From Bufo bufo (taxonomy: Eukaryota; Chordata; Amphibia; Anura; Bufonidae), in NCBI RefSeq assembly GCF_905171765.1, contig NC_053389.1, positions 786,042,772 to 786,106,771 of the forward strand: DNA of 64,000 nt. The letters run 5' to 3'. The position numbers were made by a program, and so were the translations under genes. The number at the start of each line of letters is the position of its first letter. Position 1 is the stretch's first letter. The notes under the pieces are model-generated. The model worked only from the letters and a program-made list of their open reading frames with translations. It ran no database searches and was not told the DNA's origin. Shown here piece by piece: positions 1 through 11,094 of the stretch.

Positions 1-366
1 AAAAGAGGGGGAAAGGGCTTCTTTAGATTTTCTAGAGAGGACAAATAACCTAGTCGGCAAGACGCCAGATGTCATGTGGGAGGGAGGCTAAAAAGTTTTC
101 TTCCTTCATGGACACTAATTTCCAGGAGTCCCTGGATCTTGAATACATTGTGTCTGGGCCTGAAACTGGAGTTCCGATGCCTACCTCCACCAAGGTTCAT
201 GGTAATAAGCTCATCACAGATAGAAGGAAAAGCAATTATATCAGAGGTTCTAGCCTTAATAGAAAAAAAGGGTTTTAGTACCAGTACCAAGAGCTCAGAA
301 AGGAGAGGGCTTCTACTCTCCTTGTCAAAAAAAAAAACCAGATGGTTCCTTCAGGACTATTATAAA
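1..366 (+). pseudogene. DIRS-A retrotransposon, 5' fragment upstream of the RT core
   Basis: Left piece of a DIRS-type (tyrosine-recombinase) retrotransposon that is cut by the window start and by the hAT-like element starting at 367. The reading frame near 76-366 resembles the region preceding the RT palm in DIRS pol proteins. The assignment rests mainly on continuity: removing the insertion 367-4253 together with one copy of the 8 bp duplication joins this piece to an RT domain at 4305. It holds no complete domain of its own and ends in an A-rich stretch (327-337). The left terminal repeat and the gag-like ORF of this copy lie outside the window. Confidence 0.6.
359..366. repeat. 8 bp target-site duplication, left copy (ATTATAAA)
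   Basis: ATTATAAA directly precedes the element that starts at 367 and recurs exactly at 4254-4261 after its end. An 8 bp duplication is the hAT superfamily signature. Confidence 0.9.
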
Positions 367-532
367 TAGGGATGTCCCGTACATGTACTCGTGCAAATGT
401 CCCCGATACCACTGCCGATACCTGTGCGCCGCTTCTATGTGTCAGTGTCCGTCCGCGGCCTGCCCCTGCATCTCGCACAGCTGATACAGCTTCAGAGGCA
501 GCAGCAGGCAGTGTAATAGGAGCCTACAGTGG

Positions 533-572
533 AGGCTAGCCCCGCCCCTCCCCGCCCTCCAACCAATCAGGC
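533..572 (+). promoter_or_regulatory. GC-box and CCAAT-box cluster inside the hAT-like element
   Basis: A C-rich stretch with CCCCGCCCCTCCCCGCC (about 539-556) is followed within ten bases by CCAATCAGG. This resembles a proximal vertebrate promoter and is probably a relic of the autonomous transposon's promoter. No TATA box or ORF follows it. Confidence 0.4.
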
Positions 573-596
573 AACCAGCACTGACTCACATGACAG

Positions 597-860
597 GGAG
601 AGTCGTCTGAGTCTATTAGTTAAAAGAATCGAATGAGTCAGAGACTGTGTCACTGAGTCCCTGCCAGGCTTCCTGCTCTGCGGCTCCCTGTAAGTCCGTC
701 CGGGGGGAAGGGTGGGCATTATTAGCATAGCATGTAGTGGAGCTGTGTGTGTACAGGGTGCATGTAGCAGAGCAGGAAGCCTGGCAGGGACTCGGTGACA
801 CAGTCTCTGACTCATTCGATTCTTTTAACTAAAACTCTCAGACGATTCTCTGAGTCCCTG
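597..860. repeat. Imperfect inverted repeat (arms about 75 bp)
   Basis: The segment at about 600-680 (TCTGAGTC..., AAAAGAATCGAATGAGTCAG, CCTGCCAGGCTTCCTGCTCTG) reappears reverse-complemented at about 770-858. The spacer is roughly 90 bp. TGAGTCA (AP-1-like) motifs occur in the arms. It could fold into a hairpin and lies just before the tandem array. Confidence 0.8.
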
Positions 861-973
861 CAATAACTATACATTGTCATTACATCACAGTCTGCTCCAC
901 TGCATTCACTGCAGCAGAGCTGTGTTTGCCAGGAGCGAGTCCCTCCTGACCTTCGGTTCACTTGAGAGCCGAC

Positions 974-3900
974 TCCTTGTGGCTGCCCCATACAGTATAA
1001 CGTCTCCTTGTGGCCGCCCCATACAGTGTAACGTCTCCTTGTGGCTGCCCCCCATACAGTATAACGTCTCCTTGTGGCTGCCCCCCATACAGTATAACGT
1101 CTCCTTGTAGCTGCCCCCATACAGTATAACGTCTCCTTGTAGCTGCCCCCATACAGTATGACGTCTCCTTGTGGCCCCCGTACAGTATAAGGTCTCCTTG
1201 TGGCTGCCCCCGTACAGTATAAGGTCTCCTTGTGGCTGCCCCCCATACAGTATGACGTCTCCTTGTGGCCCCCGTACAGTATAAGGTCTCCTTGTGGCTG
1301 CCCCCGTACAGTATAAGGTCTCCTTGTGGCTGCCCCCCATACAGTATAAGGTCTCCTTGTGGCTGCCCCCGTACAGTATAAGGTCTCCTTGTGGCTGCCC
1401 CCGTACAGTATAAGGTCTCCTTGTGGCTGCCCCCATACAGTATAACGTCTCCTTGTGGCTGCCCCATACAGTATAACGTCTCCTTGTGGCTACCCCATAC
1501 AGTATAACGTCTCCTTGTGGCTGGCCCCATTCAGTATAATGTCTCCTTGTGGCTGCCCCATACAGTATAAGGTCTCCTTGTGGCTGCCCCCATACAGTAT
1601 AACGTCTCCTTATGGCTGCCCCCGTACAGTATAAGGTCTCCTTGTGGCTGCCCCCCATACAGTATAAGGTCTCCTTGTGGCTGCCCCCGTACAGTATAAG
1701 GTCTCCTTGTGGCTGCCCCCGTACAGTATAAGGTCTCCTTGTGGCTGCCCCCATACAGTATAACGTCTCCTTGTGGCTGCCCCCGTACAGTATAAGGTCT
1801 CCTTGTGGCTGCCCCATACAGTATAACGTCTCTTTGTGGCTGCCTCCATACAGTATAACGTCTCCTTGTGGCTGCCCCATACAGTATAACGTCTCCTTGT
1901 GGCTACCCCATACAGTATAACGTCTCCTTGTGGCTGGCCCCATTCAGTATAATGTCTCCTTGTGGCTGCCCCATACAGTATAAGGTCTCCTTGTGGCTGC
2001 CCCCATACAGTATAACGTCTCCTTATGGCTGCCCCCGTACAGTATAAGGTCTCCTTGTGGCTGCCCCCATACAGTATAAGGTCTCCTTGTGGCTGCCCCC
2101 ATACAGTATAACGTCTCCTTGTGGCTGCCCCATACAGTATAACGTCTCCTTGTGGCCGCCCCCATACAGTATAACGTCTCCTTGTGGCTACCCCATACAG
2201 TATAATGTCTCCTTGTGGCTGGCCCCATTCAGTATAATGTCTCCTTGTGGCTGCCCCATACAGTATAACGTCTCCTTGTGGCTGCCCCATACAGTATAAT
2301 GTCTCCTTGTGGCTGGCCCCATTCAGTATAATGTCTCCTTGTGGCTGCCCCCATACAGTATAACGTCTCCTTGTGGCTGCCCCCATACAGTATAACGTCT
2401 CCTTGTGGCTGCCCCCATACAGTATAACATCTCCTTGTGGCTGCCCCCATACAGTATAACGTCTCCTTGTGGCGGCCCCATACAGTATAACGTCTCCTTG
2501 TGGCGGCCCCATACAGTGTAACGTCTCCTTGTGGCGGCCCCATACAGTATAACGTCTCCTTGTGGCGGCCCCATACAGTGTAACGTCTCCTTGTGGCGGC
2601 CCCATACAGTGTAACGTCTCCTTGTGGCTGCCCCCATACAGTGTAACGTCTCCTTGTGGCTGCCCCCATACAGTATAACGTCTCCTTGTGGCTGCCCCCA
2701 TACAGTATAACGTCTCCTTGTGGCTGCCCCCATACAGTATAACGTCTCCTTGTGGCTACCCCATACAGTATAATGTCTCCTTGTGGCTGCCCCCATACAG
2801 TATAACGTCTCCTTGTGGCGGCCCCATACAGTATAACGTCTCCTTGTGGCGGCCCCATACAGTGTAACGTCTCCTTGTGGCGGCCCCATACAGTGTAACG
2901 TCTCCTTGTGGCTGCCCCCATACAGTATAACGTCTCCTTGTGGCTGCCCCCATACAGTATAACGTCTCCTTGTGGCTTCCCCCATACAATATAACGTCTC
3001 CTTGTAGCTGCCCCCATACAGTATAACGTCTCCTTGTAGCTGCCCCCATACAGTATAATGTCTCCTTGTGGCTGCCCCCGTACAGTATAAGGTCTCCTTG
3101 TGGCTGCCCCTGTACAGTATAAGGTCTCCTTGTGGCTGCCCCCATACAGTATAACGTCTCCTTGTGGCTGCCCCCGTACAGTATAAGGTCTCCTTGTGGC
3201 CCCCGTACAGTATAAGGTCTCCTTGTGGCTGCCCCCGTACAGTATAAGGTCTCCTTGTGGCTGCCCCCGTACAGTATAAGGTCTCCTTGTGGCTGCCCCC
3301 GTACAGTATAAGGTCTCCTTGTGGATGCCCCTGTACAGTATAACGTCTCCTTGTGGCTACCCCATACAGTATAACGTCTCCTTGTGGCTGCCCCCGTACA
3401 GTATAACGTCTCCTTGTGGCTGCCCCCATACAGTATAACGTCTCCTTGTGGCTGCCCCCATACAGTATAACGTCTCCTTGTGGCTTCCCCCATACAGTAT
3501 AACGTCTCCTTGTGGCTGCCCCCATACAGTATAACGTCTCCTTGTGGCTGTCACCATACAGTATAACGTCTCCTTGTGGCTGCCCCCATACAGTATAACG
3601 TCTCCTTGTGGCTGCCCCCATACAGTATAACGGCTCCTTGTGGCTGCCCCATACAGTATAACGTCTCCTTGTGGCTGCCCCCATACAGTATAACGTCTCC
3701 TTGTGGCTGCCCCCATACAGTATAACGTCTCCTTGTGGCTGCCCCCATACAGTATAATGTCTCCTTGTGGCTGCCCCCATACAGTATAACGTCTCCTTGT
3801 GGCTGCCCCCATACAGTATAACGTCTCCTTGTGGCTGCCCCATACAGTATAACGTCTCCTTGTGGCTGCCCCCATACAGTATAACGTCTCCTTGTGGCTG

Positions 3901-4084
3901 CCCCCATACAGTATAACGTCTCCTTGTGGCTGCCCCATACAGTATAACGTCTCCTTGTGGCTGCCCCCATACAGTATAACGTCTCCTTGTGGCTGCCCCC
4001 ATACAGTATAACGTCTCCTTGTGGCTGCCCCATACAGTATAACGTCTCCTTGTGGCTGCCCCCATACAGTATAACGTCTCCTTG
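974..4084. repeat. Minisatellite, 31-33 bp unit, about 97 copies
   Basis: Unit core: CTCCTTGTGGCTGCCCC followed by ATACAGTATAACGT. Length varies mainly through the C-run (4 to 6 C). Two linked unit types alternate: CATACAG...AACGT and CGTACAG...AAGGT. Other variants form local blocks, such as GGCGGCCCC units at about 2470-2620 and 2815-2895. A marker unit with CTGGCCCCATTC recurs at 1521, 1934, 2219 and 2313, showing block duplication. The array starts and stops inside the hAT-like element. Open frames across it on the minus strand arise because the unit lacks stops, not because it is coding. Confidence 0.97.
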
Positions 4085-4253
4085 GAATGTTATAGTTCTG
4101 TTTTTGGGCCTTTTGGTTGGTCAGTGGTCAGAAAATACATGTGTGTGTATTTTATTGTTAAAATTAGTATCGGTAATTGGTATCGGTGAGTACTTAAATA
4201 AAAGTATCGGTACTCGTACTCAGTCTTAAAAAAATGGTATCGGGACATCCCTA

Positions 4254-4261
4254 ATTATAAA
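4254..4261. repeat. 8 bp target-site duplication, right copy (ATTATAAA)
   Basis: Exact match of 359-366, immediately after the right inverted repeat of the hAT-like element. Confidence 0.9.
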
Positions 4262-6009
4262 TTTAAAAAATTTAAACCGATTCCTTATATTAAAGAAGTT
4301 CAGAATGGAGACTATAAAGTCAGTAATAAATCTGCTGTTTCCAGAGTTTCTTATGGCAGTACTCGACTTAAAAGAAGCTTACTTTCACATTCCTATCCAT
4401 CAGGAACATCAAAAGTACTTGAGAGTAGCGGTGGAGATAGCAGGAGTCATCAATCATTTTCAGTTCCAGGCTCTTCCCTTTGGTTTATCAATTGCACCCA
4501 AGGTGTTTACCAAGGTAGTGGCGGAAATGTCGGCCCACATTCGGGAGAAGGACATATTATTATTTTTCCCATACCTGGATGATTTTCTGGTTGTGGTGGA
4601 AAACAGGGATGCATGCAGCAGAGCAGTACAGGGAGTGATCCAGGTCTTGGACGAGTTGTGATGGATTTTAAACAGGGAGAAGTCAAGACCATACCCTCTT
4701 CAGTGCCAACAGTTCTTAGGTCTAATCCTAGATTACAGGACGCAGAGGTGTTTTTTGCAAGATTGGGATCATAAGGAAGAGGATACGAATGTTGATCAAC
4801 CGTCCAAAAATCTCCTTAAGAAAAGGTATGTCAATCCTGGGAAGCCTGACTTCATGCATTCCAGCGGTCATGTGGGCCCAATTCCACTCAAGAGATCTAC
4901 AGTGTGAGATATTGACAGCCTGGCAAAATGGGAGACAACCCTTAGAATTAAAAATAGAGATCTCAGCCCAGACCCTACTGAATCTAAGATGGTGGATAAA
5001 TGTGGATAATTTAATAAAGGGACTCCCATGGATAAGGAACAACTTGGTTTGCTTGACGACAGATGCAAGCCCTTGGGGCTGGGGTGCCCACATTCAGGAT
5101 TTATCATTCCAGGGGCTATGGAAAAAGAGTTTGAGGCTGGCCTCCTCCAATATGAAAGAATTGATGGTAGTAAAGTGTGCTAGTTATAGGAAAAGACTTG
5201 AGGATTATGTCAGACAACAGAACAGTGGTGTCATATATAAACAGGCAAGGGGGGACCAGAAGCTAGAGCCTGATGTCAATGCTAAGTTCCATTATTCAGA
5301 TAGTAGAAAAAAATTGCAAATCAATTTCAGCAGTTTGCATAAAAGGAAAGGACAATATACATGCAGATTTTTTGAGCCGTCACATAATTTCACAAGGGGA
5401 ATGAAGCCTAGATCCAAAAATATTTGGACAGATAGTAGACAGCTGGGGGATTCCATGCGTAGATCTTTTTGCTTCAGCACAGAACAGAAAAGTATAAAAA
5501 ATGTTTTCCCTGTCTCAGGAGGGATCCCTTTGTGGTCTAGATGCCTATCTCCACAGGTGGGATTTTCCACTAGCATATGCTTTTCTACCCCCTTGCCTCT
5601 GATCCCACGGGTTCTAAAGAAGATAAGGGAAGATCGGGCAAGAATAATACTCATAGCCCCTTTTTGGCCCAAGTGACAATGGTTCACATGGTTGAGAAAA
5701 ATGTCTGTGACTGATCCATGGGTTCTCCCTGCAACCCGGATCCTTCTTTCACAGGGACTAGTGGTTCATCCTCAGGTAGACAGTCTTCACCTGACGGCGT
5801 GGAACTTGAGAGGCAGCTTTTAGCTAAAAGAGGTTTTTCTAATGATTTGAGAAATACCCTTTTAAAAAGTAGAAAGAAAGTCACTATTTCCATATATTCT
5901 AGAACTTGGAAGAGATTTTTGTCCTTTGCAGGGCTACAATTCTAGGATCTTCCATGTCCGTCTTGAGTTTCTTCAGAAGGGATTGGAGATTGGATTATCT
6001 CCTAATACC
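4262..6009 (+). pseudogene. DIRS-A pol: reverse transcriptase, RNase H and start of tyrosine recombinase (decayed)
   Basis: Continuation of DIRS-A. At 4305-4661 the frame carries RT signatures: DLKEAYFHIPIH, LPFGLSIAPKVFTK and the catalytic PYLDD. It then breaks, with a stop after 4661 and frame changes. At about 4789-5676 the downstream pol frame holds an RNase H-like TDASPWGWGAH and the DIRS block ending IPRVLKKI...PFWPK. At about 5740-6009 a third segment (LLAKRGFS, LLKSRKKVTISIYSRTWKRF) matches the N-terminal helical part of the DIRS tyrosine recombinase. That segment is interrupted by a TTAA-flanked element at 6010. Multiple stops and frameshifts make the copy non-functional. Confidence 0.85.
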
Positions 6010-6479
6010 TTAAACACCTCCTGTCCGCCCGTTGACTAAAAACGTCCGGGAGGTGGTTCTCTATCTCTGAATGGACGCTTCTGAACGTCCATTCAGAGAT
6101 CGCAGCTGCACGCTAATCGTTCAGCTGCAGATCGAGTTGCCTGCTGTCAGTGACAGCAGGGCAACCCTTAGAGAAGGCAGGGACAGTTCCTAGGTGTCCC
6201 TGCCTTCTAGATCGCTGTATACACAGCGCTCACCGAGCGCTATGTATACAGAGCAGGAAGAGCTATGCGCTTCCTGTTCCGGCCCAGCGGTGATGTGACT
6301 GCCGGAGCCGGGTGAGTGCAGGAGCTGTCGGGTCTCTCACAGACCTCGATCAGCCCTGCACTGAGGCTGTATAGTGCTGTACAGCCTCTCTGGGGGGTGT
6401 ATTTCCCCTGTAACTGGGGCTACTATGTCAGCTCCAGTTACAGGAGAAATCAATAGTGAGGGGGGGAAAAAAGTGAAGT

Positions 6480-7021
6480 TAAATGCCACTTTTTAACCTC
6501 ACTGAGGATATGCATATTTTTAATTGTGAATTCATGCAGTAGAAGAAACCATATCACAGTAAGCACGAATAAAACAAAACTTTTAATATTATTTTTAAAT
6601 AGTCAATGATCCACCCACTAAGGACAAACTACGATACAAACAAACATATATAGAGAAATATGGGAGAAAGGACAGAGTGAAGGAGAGGACAAACGCAAAG
6701 GACCCCACTATCCCTATGGGAACCCTCACTATCACCTCAACCCACAGGATGGTGGATGGCCTGTGGTCCCGTACCTGCCCTAACTCTCCCTAGAAAGACC
6801 CTAAGACCTCCCAACGCGTTTCCCCTAGAAAAGGTTCATCAGAGGAGAGATAATGGGTAAAGAAACAGATAAACACACACAGTAAACATATAGGTCTTGG
6901 ATAAAAATTTGATAGATCACCCAATGCCGGGTACAAAAATTATTCTTAATCACAGGCTTCTGAAATAGATAATTATTCGCCTATGGCACCAGCTCATATA
7001 ATTATAGCGGATGTACAATAA
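6480..7021. other. Intergenic segment with an anuran-type dispersed repeat motif
   Basis: No ORF of note. The stretch contains CCAACGCGTTTCCCC followed by GGTTCATCAGAGG (about 6811-6846), a motif pair I associate with a common frog interspersed repeat. It may be a separate small insertion within the TTAA element, but I could not define its borders. Confidence 0.35.
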
Positions 7022-7023
7022 TA

Positions 7024-8594
7024 CACTGCTCAAAAAAATAAAGGGAACACAAAAATAACACATCCTAGATCTGAGTTAATTAAATAGTCTTCTGAAATAC
7101 TTTGTTCTTTACATAGTTGAATGTGCTGACAACAAAATCACACAAAAATAAAAAAATGGAAATCAAATTTTTCAACCCATGGAGGTCTGGATTTGGAGTC
7201 ACACTTAAAATTAAAGTGGAAAAACACACTACAGGCTGATCCAACTTTGATGTAATGTCCTTAAAACAAGTCAAAATGAGGCTCAGTAGTGTGTGTGGCC
7301 TCCACGTGCCTGTATGACCTCCCTACAACGCCTGTGCATGCTCCTGATGAGGTGGCGGATGGTCTCCTGAGGGATCTCCTCCCAGACCTGGACTAAAGCA
7401 TCTGCCAACTCCTGGATAGTCTGTGGTGCAACGTGACGTTGGTGGATAGAGCGAGACATGATGTCCCAGATGTGCTCAATTGGATTCAGGTCTGGGGAAC
7501 GGGCGGGCCAGTCCATAGCATCAATACCTTTGTCTTGCAGGAACTGCTGACACACTCCAGCCACATGAGGTCTAGCATTGTCTTACATTAGGAGGAACCC
7601 AGGGCTAACCGCACCACCATATGGTCTCACAAGGGGTCTGAGGATCTCATCTCGGTACCTAATGGCAGTCAGGCTACCTCTGGCGAGCACATGGAGGGCT
7701 GTGCGGCCCTCCAAAGAAATACCACCCCACACCATTACTGACCCAATGCCAAACCGGTCATGCTGGAGGATGTTGCAGGCAGCAGAACGTTCTCCATGGC
7801 GTCTCCAGACTCTGTCACGTCTGTCACATGTGCTCAGTGTGAACCTGCTTTCATCTGTGAAAAGCACAGGGCGCCAGTGGCGAATTTGCCAATCTTGGTG
7901 TTCTCTGGCAAATGCCTAACGTCCTGCACGGTGTTGGGCTGTAAGCACAACCCCCACCTGTGGACGTCGGGTCCTCATGGAGTCTGTTTCTGACCGTTTG
8001 AGCAGACACATGCACATTTGTGGCCTGCTGGAGGTCATTTTGCAGGGCTCTGGCAGTGCTCCTCCTGTTCCTCCTTGCACAAAGGCGGAGGTAGCGGTCC
8101 TGCTGCTGGGTTGTTGCCCTCCTACGGCCTCCTCCACGTCTCCTGATGTACTGGCCTGTCTCCTGGTAGCGCCTCCATGCTCTGGACACTATGCTGACAG
8201 ACACCGCAAACCTTCTTGCCACAGCTCGCATTGATGTGCCATCCTGGATAAGCTGCACTACCTGAGCCACTTGTGTGGATTGTAGACTCCGTCTCATGCT
8301 ACCACTAGAGTGAAAGCACCGCCAGCATTCAAAAGTGACCAAAACATCAGCCAGGAAGCATAGGAACTGAGAAGTGGTCTGTGGTCACCACCTGCAGAAC
8401 CACTCCTTTATTGGGGGTGTCTTGCTGATTGCCTATAATTTCCACCTGTTGTCTATCCCATTTGCACAACAGCATGTGAAATTGATTGTCACTCAGTGTT
8501 GCTTCCTAAGTGGACAGTTTGATTTCACAGAAGTGTGATTGACTTGGAGTTACATTGTGTTGTTTAAGTGTTCCCTTTATTTTTTTGAGCAGTG
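7024..8594 (-). mobile_element. Tc1/mariner element, nearly full length
   Basis: Inverted ends CACTGCTCAAAAAAATAAAG at 7024 and its reverse complement ending at 8594, each flanked by a TA dinucleotide (7022-7023 and 8595-8596), the Tc1/mariner target. Length is 1571 bp. The transposase lies on the minus strand and is broken. It sits inside the TTAA element 6010-10289. Confidence 0.93.
7283..8297 (-). pseudogene. Tc1-like transposase, one nonsense and one frameshift
   Basis: DDE transposase that would cut and paste the surrounding element. The start chosen is the ATG at 8297 ([20 protein letters not shown]), which fits the family N-terminus; an upstream in-frame ATG at 8342 lacks similarity. 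The N-terminal part shows paired helix-turn-helix regions ([20 protein letters not shown], then TVRNRL). The frame changes near 7851-7867. The next segment has the first catalytic Asp (LFTDESRF) and SVMVWGGIS. An in-frame TAA at 7583-7585 stands directly before DNARPH, where a glutamine codon is usual and a single C-to-T change would explain it. The last segment has SPDLNPIEHIWD with the catalytic Glu. Few lesions suggest moderate age. Confidence 0.9.
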
Positions 8595-8596
8595 TA

Positions 8597-10285
8597 GGAT
8601 GTATCCAGGGGTCCCACTTATATGAAGGGACTAAATATTCAGATGTCACAATTGATGATCACTGAAAAAAACGTTAAATGTCCCCCAGAGGTCTTGTATG
8701 ACCTTATGGGGGACGAAGAGTGTAAAAAATAAAAATAGTGTTAAAATAAAAAAAAGGTTTTACATGTAAAAAAAAAAAAAAAGTAAGTAAGGAATAAAAA
8801 AAAAGTTAAAAATAAAATAAAATAGACATATTTTGTATTGCCGCGTCCATGACGGTCGGCTCTATAAATATATCACATGATCCACCCAGTCCGATAAACA
8901 CCATAAAAAAAATTAAAATAAAAACTGTAAAAAAAAAAAGGTATTTTTGTCACCTTACATCACAAAAAGTGCAACACCAAGTGATCAAAGAGGCGTATGT
9001 CCCACAAAATGGTACCAATAAAACCATCACATCATTCGGCAAAACATGAGCCCCTACATAAGAAAATCGCTAAAAAAATAAGAAAACTATAGCTCTCAGA
9101 ACATGGACACATTAAAACATAATTTTTTTGTTTCAAAAAAGCTATTATTGTGTTAAAGTGAAATAAATAAAAAAAGTAAACATATTAGGTATCGCCACGT
9201 CCGTAACGATCTGCTCTCTAAAAATGTCACATGACCTAACCCTTCAGGTGAATGCTGTAAAATCAAATAAATAAAAACTGTGCTAAAACAACCAATTTTT
9301 TTGGTCACCTTGCCATATAAAGTGCTATAATGAATGATCAAAAATCATATGTACCCAAAAATAGTACCAATAAAACTGGCACCTTATCCCCTAGTTTCCA
9401 AAATGGGGTCACTTTTTGGGAGTTTCTACTGTAAGGGTGCATCAGGGGGGCTTCAAATGGGACATGGCATCTAAAAACCAGTTCAGCAAAATCTGCCTCC
9501 CAAAAACCATGTGGCGCTCCTTTTCTTCTGCGCGCTGCCGTGTGCCCATACAGCAGTTTATGACCACATGTGGGGTGTTTCTGTAAACCGCAGAATCAGG
9601 ATAATAAATATTGAGTTTTGTTTGGCTGTTAACCCTCGATGTGTTAAATAAAAAAATGGATTAAAATGGAAAATCTGCCAAAAAAGTTAAATTTAAAAAT
9701 GTCCTCTCCATTTTCCTTTTAATTCTTGTAAAACGCCTAAAGGGTTAGCAAAGTTTTTAAAATCAGTTTTAAGTAACTTGAGGGGTGTAGTTTCTACAGT
9801 GGGGTCATTTATGGGGGTATCCACTATGTAAGCCCCACAAAGTGACTTCAGACCTGAACTGGTCCTTAAAAAGTGGGTTTTGGAAATTTTCTTGCTTCTA
9901 AAATTCTAAGCCTTCTAACGTCTTAAAAAAATAAAATGACATTTTCAAAATGATGCCAATATAAAGTAGACATATGGGGAATGTTAAGTAATAAATATTT
10001 TATGAGGTATCACTTTCTGTTTTAAAAGCAGAGAAATTTAAATTTTGAAAATTGCTAATTTTTTACATTTTTTCGTAAATTTGGGATTTTTTCATAAATA
10101 AAGGTGAAATATATTGACTCAAATTTATGACTATCATGAAGTACAATGTGTCACGAGAAAACAATCTCTGAATGGCTTGGATAAGTAAAAGCGTTCCAAA
10201 GTTATTACCACATAAAGTGAGATATGTCAGATTTGCAAAATTAGGACTGGTCAGGAAGGGGTAAAATGGCCTGGATGTGAAGTGG
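8597..10285. repeat. AT-rich 3' half of the TTAA element with duplicated conserved modules
   Basis: No coding frame. A module of about 210 bp occurs twice: 8840-9050 (TATTGCCGCGTCCATGACGG … AAAATGGTACCAATAAAA) and 9178-9380 (TATCGCCACGTCCGTAACGA … AATAGTACCAATAAAA). A further conserved block at about 9395-9600 (AAAATGGGGTCACTTTTTGG; CACATGTGGGGTGTTTCTGT) has relatives in the elements at 11584-13175 and 25025-26084. Confidence 0.75.
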
Positions 10286-10289
10286 TTAA

Positions 10290-11040
10290 AAGTACAGATT
10301 TCAGCACTTTCGACTCTCTTTGATGACTAGCATCTAATGCTTGGGTAATCCGCTTCTTTAAATCTGTCTCTAAAACTTCTTGGAACGTATCACCAAAGTT
10401 AGCCCCTTGGGACTTCAATTTAGTTCTAGAGGCTCTTACTACTCATCCCTTTGAACCTATTGAGCAGATTTCTATTAAATTTCTGTCCCTTAAATTATGT
10501 TTGTTAGTGGCCCTTACTTCAGCTTGAAGGGTTAGTGAACTCCAGACAATTTCTATTAATGCTCCTTATACTACCATTCTAGATGATATAGGGTAGTTAT
10601 TAGACCTGACCCGGCATTTATACCAAAGGTAGCTTCTAGGTTCCACAGATCCCAAGAGATCATCCTTCCATCCTTTTTTGAAACTCCAACATCTGAGAAG
10701 TAAAAGGCTTTCCATTGCCTTGATGTCCGGAGATGTTTGATTCAATACCTAACTAAAACTAAAGATTGGAGGAAATCCTCCTCGTTGTTCATTCTTTTTC
10801 AGGGAAAAAATAAGGTTCTGCAAGCCTCTAAGAAAACCCTGGCAAGGTGTATTGCGTCCGCAGTATCCCAAACATATGCATCTTTAGGATGGGAGCCCCC
10901 AGAAGGCCTTCGTGCACATTCTACTAGGGCTATCTCAACTTCTTGGGCAGAGAAAGCTGCAGTTACTATCGAAGATATCTGCAAAGCAGCGGTCTGGTCT
11001 TCTCCGTCTACCTTTTCAATCACTATCGCCTACAGCTAAA
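10290..11040 (+). pseudogene. DIRS-A tyrosine recombinase, C-terminal part (decayed)
   Basis: Continues the recombinase frame that begins at about 5740, on the far side of the TTAA insertion. Tyrosine recombinases integrate the DIRS circular DNA without a target-site duplication. Visible signatures are a segment around 10490-10560 reading LLVALTSA followed by RVSEL (first catalytic Arg; an in-frame stop lies just before it) and RAHSTRAISTSWAE at about 10911-10955, the H-x-x-R box. The usual C-terminal Ser/His/Tyr block is only partly preserved (WSSPSTFSITIAYS). Several stops and frameshifts disable it. Confidence 0.82.
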
Positions 11041-11094
11041 CTCTCCTTCTGATTTGTCTTTTGGTTCTAAAGTGCTTTCTGCTGTTATCCCACC

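Larger units (their letters stand above)
367..4253. mobile_element. Non-autonomous hAT-like transposon filled with a minisatellite
   Basis: The ends are inverted: TAGGGATGTCCCG at 367-379 is mirrored by CGGGACATCCCTA at 4241-4253 (13 bp identical), and the copy is flanked by the exact 8 bp duplication ATTATAAA. Several GTATCG/CGATAC motifs cluster near both ends (about 405-425 and 4165-4240), as expected of subterminal transposase sites. No transposase is encoded. The interior holds a GC-box/CCAAT segment, a large inverted repeat and about 3.1 kb of 31-33 bp tandem repeats. It is inserted in DIRS-A. Superfamily follows from TSD length and TIR form; the autonomous partner is unknown. Confidence 0.88.
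6010..10289. mobile_element. TTAA-flanked DNA transposon (piggyBac- or Kolobok-like), non-autonomous, with nested Tc1
   Basis: TTAA at 6010-6013 and 10286-10289 flanks the copy. The inner ends are inverted and similar: ACACCTCCTGTCC on the left and, reverse-complemented, CCACTTCACATCC on the right. Removing the element and one TTAA restores a continuous DIRS-A recombinase frame (…LLIPLKVQISAL…), which fixes the borders. No own transposase is visible. The interior includes a GC-rich 5' part (6040-6400), a Tc1-like insertion (7024-8594) and an AT-rich 3' half with repeated conserved modules. TTAA duplication occurs in both piggyBac and Kolobok superfamilies, so the superfamily is not settled. 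Confidence 0.85.

Noticed and set aside
906..4065. Very long minus-strand open frames (up to 580 codons, repeated GDVILYGGSHKETLYC)
   Set aside because: They track a stop-free 31-33 bp tandem repeat; several frames of the same strand are open and the frame changes with C-run length. No start context, no domain, and the array is confined to a transposon.
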